Positions 58,797 to 64,000 of a stretch of DNA of 64,000 nt are shown here, one piece after another. This DNA comes from Methylobacterium sp. C25 (GTDB lineage Bacteria > Pseudomonadota > Alphaproteobacteria > Rhizobiales > Beijerinckiaceae). Every line of letters begins with the position of its first letter. Positions within the stretch are counted from its first letter, which is position 1. The position numbers were made by a program, and so were the translations under genes. The notes below the pieces were generated by a model, which was not told the DNA's origin, ran no database searches, and worked only from the letters and a program-made list of their open reading frames with translations. The stretch spans positions 1,205,556-1,269,555 of the forward strand of contig NZ_JAAUVI010000001.1 in the NCBI RefSeq assembly GCF_021352225.1, read 5' to 3'.

Positions 58797-60437
58797 ATGA
58801 TCGATCGCGACGTGCTACCCCCACAATTGCGCTTTGCTGCCCTGCCGGAGCCTGGGCTCGCACGGATCATCGCGCTGCTTCTTCGCCATCCGCGCGAGGC
58901 GCGTGCCGTCGCCTGGGCGCGGCTGACGGGAAAGCGCCTTCGGGCGCGGCAGAGGCTGGCGGCGCTCATCGGCGCCGACCATCGACTGTGGTTGTCCGCC
59001 AGTGCCAGACCGCAGGCGGAATCGGCTTCGGCTCTGGCCACCGAGGGCATCGAGGCCGTTTCGCCCGGCGCCTTGGCGGACCACATTGCCAGCGATGCGC
59101 CGCTGATCCTGCTATTGCCGCACGGCCACGCTCTCGTTGCCGGCGCGGCAGCGGCCATCGCAAAGGCGTTTCGGGAATACCCCGCACTGAAGGCGCTCTA
59201 CGGCGATGCCCTCGTCGCGCGGGAGGACGGCGCGCTGCTGCCGATTCTTCGGCCGGCCTTCGACCCGGATTTCTTGCGCGGTCTCGATGTCGTCGGTCCG
59301 GTCGTGGCCCTGCGCCGGGCCAGCCTCGCCGCCTTGTGTCAGGATCTCGTTTTGGGGGCGGAGACGCTCGACCTGCTCCTGCGCATCGATGCCGGGGGCG
59401 GCGAGATACGACATCTCCCGCGCATCCTCTCGTCCTCGCCGCTGGCAGCCCTCGCCGTGTCCGGCCACGAGGCACGACTCGCGGCCATCCGCGCCGATCT
59501 CGTGCGGCGCGGGGAGGGCGGCGTGGTGTGGATCGAGAGCGGCATCATTTCCATCACGCGCCCGCTGCCCGAGCCGCGCCCGCTCGTCAGCCTGATCGTA
59601 CCGACCCGTGACCGGCTCGACCTGCTGCGGCCCTGCATCACAAGCCTGCTGGAGCGTACCGATTGGCCGTCGAAGGAGATCCTCGTCTGCGACAATGGCA
59701 GCCGAGAGCCGGAGACGTTGGCCTATCTGCGCGACCTCGAAACCCGCGGCATCGCCCGCACGATTCCCTGTCCAGGACCGTTCGACTTCGCCGGCATGAA
59801 CAACCGTGCGGCCGAGGCGGCTCGGGGGCACCTGCTTGCCTTCGTGAACAACGACGTCGAGGCGTTCCGGCCGGATTGGTTGGAGCGGATGGTGCGCGAG
59901 GCCCTGCGGCCGGACATCGGGGCCGTCGGGGCGAAGCTGCTCGACGGCGAAGGCCGCATCCAGCATGGCGGCATCGTGCTCGGAACGGGTGGCGGCCTCG
60001 TCACCCACGACCACAGGCACTTTTCAGGCGATGCGCCGGGCTATCTCGGTGCGCTGCTCGCGACGCACCGCGTCTCTGCCGTCACGGCGGCCTGCCTCGT
60101 GGTGGAGGCCCATAAGTTTCGGGCGGTGAGCGGCTTCGACGCCGAGCACTTCACGGTCGATTTTAACGACGTCGATCTCTGCCTTCGCCTGAACGCGGTG
60201 GGCTGGCACACGCTGCTGGTGCCGTCAGCCATCTTGCATCACCGCGAGGCGGCAAGCCGGGTCCGATCTTCGGAAGCCGAGGCGAGGCACCGCGCAGAGA
60301 TCGCGAACCTGAAAAAGAGATGGAGGCCACTGCTCGCGCAGGACCCCCATTATCACCCGGGCTTCGACCCGAACCTGTCGACCCATGCGCGGCTTCGGCG
60401 AGGCTCGACTGGCCTGGAGCCGGCGCGACCGCGCTAG
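58797..60437 (+). CDS. GT2-family glycosyltransferase, paralogue of preceding
   Basis: A 546-residue protein built like the C-terminal part of its neighbour: LVSLIVPTRDRLDLL, EILVCDNGSREPE, AFVNNDVEAFRPDW (metal site) and FTVDFNDVDLCLRL. An N-terminal section of ~240 residues resembles a degenerate GT2 domain. Close similarity and placement 55 bases downstream suggest duplication and joint action on one polysaccharide. The start ATG at 58797 lacks a strong ribosome site. Convergent with purC, 3 bases between stops. Confidence 0.82.
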   Translation: MIDRDVLPPQLRFAALPEPGLARIIALLLRHPREARAVAWARLTGKRLRARQRLAALIGADHRLWLSASARPQAESASALATEGIEAVSPGALADHIASDAPLILLLPHGHALVAGAAAAIAKAFREYPALKALYGDALVAREDGALLPILRPAFDPDFLRGLDVVGPVVALRRASLAALCQDLVLGAETLDLLLRIDAGGGEIRHLPRILSSSPLAALAVSGHEARLAAIRADLVRRGEGGVVWIESGIISITRPLPEPRPLVSLIVPTRDRLDLLRPCITSLLERTDWPSKEILVCDNGSREPETLAYLRDLETRGIARTIPCPGPFDFAGMNNRAAEAARGHLLAFVNNDVEAFRPDWLERMVREALRPDIGAVGAKLLDGEGRIQHGGIVLGTGGGLVTHDHRHFSGDAPGYLGALLATHRVSAVTAACLVVEAHKFRAVSGFDAEHFTVDFNDVDLCLRLNAVGWHTLLVPSAILHHREAASRVRSSEAEARHRAEIANLKKRWRPLLAQDPHYHPGFDPNLSTHARLRRGSTGLEPARPR

Positions 60438-60440
60438 TCC

Positions 60441-61235
60441 TTACTGGACAAGCCGCGGCCCGCTGCCTTGGACCTTTTCGTTCTCGGACATGATGCCGAG
60501 ACGTTTGGCGACTTCCGTATAGGCCTCGATCAGGCCGCCGAGATCCTTGCGGAAGCGGTCCTTGTCGAGCTTGTCGGCGGACTTGATGTCCCAGAGCCGG
60601 CAGGAATCGGGGGAGATTTCGTCGGCGACGACGATGCGCATCATGTCGCCCTCCCAGAGCCGGCCGGTCTCCATCTTGAAGTCGACGAGGCGAATGCCGA
60701 CGCCGAGGAAGAGGCCCGACAGGAAGTCGTTGACGCGGATGGCCAGCGCCATGATGTCGTCGATCTCCTGGGGCGTCGCCCAGCCGAAGGCGGTGATGTG
60801 CTCCTCGGAGACCATCGGATCGTTCAGCGCGTCGTTCTTGTAGTAGAACTCGATGATCGAGCGCGGCAGCTGCGTGCCCTCTTCGAGACCGAGGCGGGTC
60901 GCGAGGGAGCCGGCTGCAACGTTACGCACGACGACCTCGAGCGGAATGATCTCGACCTCGCGGATCAGCTGCTCGCGCATGTTCAGCCGACGGATGAAGT
61001 GCGTCGGCACGCCGATGTCGTTGAGGTGCTGGAACAGGAATTCCGAGATCCGGTTGTTCAGCACGCCCTTGCCGTCGATGACCTCGTGCTTCTTGGCATT
61101 GAAGGCCGTCGCGTCGTCCTTGAAATGCTGGATCAGCGTGCCCGGCTCCGGACCCTCGTAGAGGACCTTCGCCTTGCCCTCGTAGATGCGACGGCGGCGG
61201 TTCATGGGTATGTACCGTGGTTTGAGGAAATCCAT
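60441..61235 (-). CDS. purC: SAICAR synthetase
   Basis: A 264-residue phosphoribosylaminoimidazole-succinocarboxamide synthase, joining aspartate to CAIR with ATP in purine synthesis. [13 protein letters not shown] near the N-terminus is the nucleotide loop, [12 protein letters not shown] near 104-115 the PurC signature, and [11 protein letters not shown] and [10 protein letters not shown] bind substrate. AAGGAG with a 9-base spacer sets the ATG at 61235. The longer open frame upstream is rejected. Confidence 0.92.
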   Translation of the reverse strand: MDFLKPRYIPMNRRRRIYEGKAKVLYEGPEPGTLIQHFKDDATAFNAKKHEVIDGKGVLNNRISEFLFQHLNDIGVPTHFIRRLNMREQLIREVEIIPLEVVVRNVAAGSLATRLGLEEGTQLPRSIIEFYYKNDALNDPMVSEEHITAFGWATPQEIDDIMALAIRVNDFLSGLFLGVGIRLVDFKMETGRLWEGDMMRIVVADEISPDSCRLWDIKSADKLDKDRFRKDLGGLIEAYTEVAKRLGIMSENEKVQGSGPRLVQ

Positions 61236-61431
61236 GGGCCGGGGCTCCTTGCGTCTGGGCACCTGATGCGGAATCCGCGGCGCGGCGACCCGGAGCTGGG
61301 TCGGGCGGCGTCAAGACTCGTTTCCGAAACCTGCCGCAGCCGATTGCCAAACTACCCGATGCGAAAAGGCAGCACAACGCGCTGCGCTTGCAGAGCAGGC
61401 TCCTGGAAGCACTCAGGGTGCACGAATTGCG

Positions 61432-61614
61432 ATGGCCGAACGTGAGAACGGTTCGGCTCCTCTCCGCGAAGGCGATCGACCGCCGCCCGATGTCGAGCTT
61501 GGCCGCCGGTCCGCCGAAGCCGATGCTGCGATGACGGTTCCGCGATCGGGGCAACCCGAGCGGCGTGACCGCATTCTCACCGAGCGCGGGCTGCCGCGCC
61601 GGGAGAAATCATGA
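61432..61614 (+). CDS. Candidate small protein, 60 aa, overlapping the cupin start
   Basis: A 60-residue highly charged, disordered-looking product (many Glu, Arg, Pro). Its TGA overlaps the cupin ATG as ATGA, the usual sign of translational coupling, and its codons are G/C-biased. No family is recognised and no strong ribosome site is seen, so it may be fortuitous. The remainder of 61236-61431 shows no gene. Confidence 0.3.
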   Translation: MAERENGSAPLREGDRPPPDVELGRRSAEADAAMTVPRSGQPERRDRILTERGLPRREKS

Positions 61615-62129
61615 CCATCATCGTTCCGAAGCGCAGGAATATCCTCACCGGCTCTCTCGCCGCGGCCGCCGCGAGCGCTTTCGGTGGCCTCGGCGCGCAG
61701 GCCGCCGGCGTCGATCCGAGCATGACGATCGTGGTCCCGCCGGAGAAGATCCCGTGGAAGCCGCTCTACAACTTCCCACCGGGCATGGCGGAATCGGCGA
61801 CGATGACCGGCGCCATCAGCGAGCCGGGCCAGTACTACGTGCTGATCCGCTGGCACCAGGGCTACATGAGCGCGCCGCACTGGTACGAGACGGACCGGAT
61901 GTGCGTCGTGCTGTCCGGTGTCTGGTACGTGGCGAGTGGCGAGGATTTCGCGCCCGAGAAGACCGTACCGGTGCCGGCCGGCTCCTATGTCCGCCGCGTC
62001 GCCCGAACGCCTCACTATGACGGGGTCATCAAGTCGGCGCCGGAGCCCGCCATCATCGCGATCTCGGGCATCGGGCCGATCCACTACCACCTGACCGACG
62101 AAAGCAAGCCGGGCTGGCGTGAGGTGTGA
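61611..62129 (+). CDS. Exported cupin-domain protein
   Basis: A 172-residue cupin. The N-terminus KRRNILTGSLAAAAASAFGG resembles a Tat signal with cleavage near AQAAG. The cupin core has WHQGYMSAPHWYETDRMCVV, supplying likely metal-binding His/Glu, and PAGSYVRRVARTPHYDG with the second His. Many such proteins bind metal; no specific reaction can be named. GGGAG lies 7 bases before the ATG. Confidence 0.7.
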   Translation: MTIIVPKRRNILTGSLAAAAASAFGGLGAQAAGVDPSMTIVVPPEKIPWKPLYNFPPGMAESATMTGAISEPGQYYVLIRWHQGYMSAPHWYETDRMCVVLSGVWYVASGEDFAPEKTVPVPAGSYVRRVARTPHYDGVIKSAPEPAIIAISGIGPIHYHLTDESKPGWREV

Positions 62130-62141
62130 GCCTGGAGGATG

Positions 62142-62909
62142 TCAGGTGGCCCCGATCTCCATCGTCTTCGACGGGTACCGGCAGAGATCGCTGATCGGAC
62201 AGCGCGGACATTCGGGCTTGCGCGCCTTGCAGATGTAGCGCCCGAACAGGATCAGCCAGTGATGGGCGTTGAGCAGGAACGGCTCGGGAACGAGCCGTTC
62301 GAGCGCCGCCTGCACCTTGTCCGTGGTCGCTGCAACCACGAGCGGGATGCGATTCGCCACCCGGAAGATGTGGGTGTCGACGGCGATGCGCGGGATGCCG
62401 AAGGCGACGTTGAGCACCACGCTCGCAGTTTTGGTGCCGACGCCCGGCAGCACTTCGAGTTCCGCGGCCGTGCGCGGCACCTCGCCGCCATGCCGCTCCA
62501 CGAGGATGCGCGACAGCGCGATCACGTTCTTCGCCTTGGTGTTGAACAGCCCGATGGTGCGGATGGCGTGGCGTACCCGCTCCTCGCCGAGGGCGAGCAT
62601 CTTCTCCGGGGTGTCGGCGATGGCGAAGAGCGGCGTGGTGGCGATGTTCACGCCCTTGTCGGTTGCCTGCGCGGACAGCACCACGGCAACGAGCAGCGTA
62701 TAGGCGTTGACGTAATGCAGCTCGGCCCGAGGCTCGGGATTGGCGTCGCGCAGCCGAGAAAAGATCTCGAAAAGCGTCGTGGCGTCGACCGGCTTCGGCA
62801 CGGTCTCGACACGTGCCGCAAGGGGCTTCTGGAGCTTGCCCGCAGGCTTGCTGGCTCGCCCGGCTTTCGCCGTCGGTTTTGTCACGGGCGGCGTCTTTCT
62901 GGCGGGCAT
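62142..62909 (-). CDS. nth: Endonuclease III
   Basis: A 255-residue base-excision repair glycosylase/AP lyase for oxidised pyrimidines. LPGVGTKTASVVLNVAFG is the helix-hairpin-helix carrying the catalytic Lys, VDTHIFRVANR contains the catalytic Asp, and the C-terminal C-x6-C-x2-C-x5-C (CKARKPECPRCPISDLC) binds the 4Fe-4S cluster. A basic ~35-residue N-terminal extension rich in Lys, Pro and Ala is present. The divergent DUF2244 gene starts 20 bases away. Confidence 0.93.
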   Translation of the reverse strand: MPARKTPPVTKPTAKAGRASKPAGKLQKPLAARVETVPKPVDATTLFEIFSRLRDANPEPRAELHYVNAYTLLVAVVLSAQATDKGVNIATTPLFAIADTPEKMLALGEERVRHAIRTIGLFNTKAKNVIALSRILVERHGGEVPRTAAELEVLPGVGTKTASVVLNVAFGIPRIAVDTHIFRVANRIPLVVAATTDKVQAALERLVPEPFLLNAHHWLILFGRYICKARKPECPRCPISDLCRYPSKTMEIGAT

Positions 62910-62929
62910 CCGGGCGTTATATTGCCCCG

Positions 62930-63451
62930 ATGGCGAGCGGCAACCTCCATGCCCATCCCGACGGTATCGACCCGGATGCGGTCGACCGTCCGATCTACGC
63001 GGCGGTGATCCGGCCGCACCAATCCTTGAGCCGGGACGGCTTCCGCCTCGTCATGGCGGCCTGCTGCGCGGTCTCCCTCGTGACCTCCATCGCCTGCCTG
63101 GTGAAGGGGTTCTGGCCGGTTGCCGGGTTCTTCGGCCTCGACATGCTGGCGCTCTACGTCGCGCTCAAGGTGAGCTTCCGGCGCGGCCTTTCCTTCGAGG
63201 AGGTGGCGATCTCCCCGATCGAGGTCCTCCTCAGACGGGTCAGCCATCGGGGCGAGCGTCGCGAATGGCGGTTCAATCCACTCTGGACCCGATTGGCGCG
63301 CGTCGAGGACGAGGAGTTCGGCCTGAGAGCCCTCACTTTGGTCTCTCGTCATGAGCATGTCGCAGTTGCGCGCGATGCATCGCCCCCGGAGCGCGAAGCC
63401 GTTGCCCGAGGACTGAGCCTGGCACTGGCCCAGGCGAAGAAGGGCTACTGA
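62930..63451 (+). CDS. DUF2244 membrane protein
   Basis: A 173-residue protein with two hydrophobic helices near 40-85 (FRLVMAACCAVSLVTSIACL, PVAGFFGLDMLALYVALK), then a soluble domain rich in charged residues, matching the DUF2244 family. Found next to nth in many Rhizobiales, with no known function. ATG at 62930. Confidence 0.8.
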   Translation: MASGNLHAHPDGIDPDAVDRPIYAAVIRPHQSLSRDGFRLVMAACCAVSLVTSIACLVKGFWPVAGFFGLDMLALYVALKVSFRRGLSFEEVAISPIEVLLRRVSHRGERREWRFNPLWTRLARVEDEEFGLRALTLVSRHEHVAVARDASPPEREAVARGLSLALAQAKKGY

Positions 63452-63532
63452 AGGGGCGCGCTCGTACAGATTGCGCATCATGTTGCGCCGCCCTCGCGGC
63501 AGGCGTTTTTCATGGTGCAGTGCATTTTCGGG

Positions 63533-63561
63533 TTGACGCCCGAACGGGCCATCCGTATATC
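63533..63561 (+). promoter_or_regulatory. Predicted sigma-70 promoter
   Basis: TTGACG (63533-63538) and TATATC (63556-63561) with a 17-base spacer. It is in the long gene-free end of the window and may be the first of several promoters for the gene beyond it. Confidence 0.5.
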
Positions 63562-63718
63562 GCTGTCCATCGGCGCCGGCCGCGAAAGCAGCTCGGTGGC
63601 CTTCGCATCTTCTGAACAATCCGCGGGATGGCTCCAGCGACAGCTGGGCGGCCTGCTTTTGCCTCTAAAGATGTGAGCCTGTCGGTTTCGAGACGATCTG
63701 GATCTTCTGGATTTTTCG

Positions 63719-63769
63719 AGTTGACACGGTTTCGGAGGGGCTCTAAACGGCGCCTCCACTTCGGGGCGG
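63719..63769 (+). repeat. Duplicated promoter unit, copy 1
   Basis: A 51-base unit repeated at 63891 with two mismatches. It contains TTGACA (63721-63726), a 17-base spacer and TAAACG (63744-63749), with an A/T-rich stretch just upstream like an UP element. Looks like a strong housekeeping promoter. Confidence 0.65.
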
Positions 63770-63890
63770 AAAGCTTAGTTCAAGCTGAGGCGCTGAAGGG
63801 AACTACAAAAGATCTTGACTTCATCTTCGGGAAACCGGAAGAAGACTGGGTCGGACGCCAACGAGAAAATTCACTTCTTCGAATTTTCCC

Positions 63891-63941
63891 AGTTGACACG
63901 GTTTCGGAGGGGCTTTAAACGGCGCCTCCACTTCGGAGCGG
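63891..63941 (+). repeat. Duplicated promoter unit, copy 2
   Basis: Second copy of the unit at 63719: TTGACA (63893-63898), 17-base spacer, TAAACG (63916-63921), A/T-rich stretch GAATTTTCCC before it. Tandem strong promoters of this kind commonly precede rRNA operons, so an rrn operon may start just past 64000. Nothing in 63452-64000 looks like a protein gene. Confidence 0.65.
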
Positions 63942-64000
63942 GGCCGGTTGATCTGGTCTTCTTCTGAGGCTCTACAGAGAAGATCTTGGGCTTTGCCTGT

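Noticed and set aside
63628..63918. 96-codon open frame on the plus strand near the right edge
   Set aside because: It runs through both copies of the promoter unit, has no ribosome site and lacks host codon bias.
63719..63941. CRISPR-like direct repeats at the end of the window
   Set aside because: Only two copies, 51 bases long, 172 bases apart, each with -35/-10 elements; fits duplicated promoters, not an array.

Overview
The window is a GC-rich alphaproteobacterial chromosome segment. Codon choice is strongly biased to G/C at third positions, intergenic palindromic repeats are of the Rhizobiales/Methylobacterium kind, and the gene content (a glyoxylate-yielding oxalate cluster, D-tartrate dehydratase, a ROSE-type RNA thermometer, IalB- and DUF2244-type genes) points to the Methylobacterium/Methylorubrum extorquens group. 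That assignment rests on recognition, not on a search. Most of the window is core chromosome with few mobile signs. I see no CRISPR array, prophage, transposase or plasmid gene.

Layout. 1-10.4 kb: phosphoglycolate phosphatase, a small ORF, tRNA-Val(CAC), a non-discriminating-type glutamyl-tRNA synthetase, a YdhS-like FAD/NAD protein, the metX-metW pair, an MFS carrier and the coupled hisC-tyrC pair. 10.3-14.6 kb: a glyoxalase-fold protein, then a D-tartrate cassette (tarD, dctA, divergent LysR regulator). 14.6-24.2 kb: bioD-fpr, a hybrid sensor kinase, hisG-hisZ, a UbiH-like hydroxylase and tesB. 24.2-28.2 kb: glnK-amtB behind a sigma-54 promoter, and a BBP2-family porin. 28.2-34.9 kb: a periplasmic protein, an Hsp20 gene with a ROSE-like 5' UTR, a lipase-like hydrolase, a DJ-1/PfpI protein, an APC amino-acid carrier, a gene remnant, and a Tat-exported amidase whose codon use differs from its surroundings.

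35-49.6 kb: an AI-2E/PerM-type membrane protein, pxpA, a GFA-fold protein, a two-gene SbcD/SbcC-like nuclease-ATPase operon, an exported dehalogenase-fold hydrolase, a composite palindromic repeat, tex and kup. 49.6-55 kb: a small secreted protein, then a four-gene minus-strand cluster best read as oxalate uptake, activation and reduction to glyoxylate (oxlT-like, FAH-family, panE-like reductase, acyl-CoA ligase). 55-60.4 kb: an IalB-family protein, a secreted protein of unknown function and two related GT2 glycosyltransferases. 60.4-64 kb: purC, a Tat-exported cupin, nth, a DUF2244 protein, and finally a gene-free stretch with a duplicated strong promoter that probably feeds an rRNA operon just beyond the window.

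The most interesting items are the oxalate cluster with its unexplained FAH-family gene, the D-tartrate cassette with a palindromic operator candidate, the ROSE thermometer, the SbcCD-like pair, the compositionally atypical amidase beside a gene remnant, and the duplicated terminal promoters.
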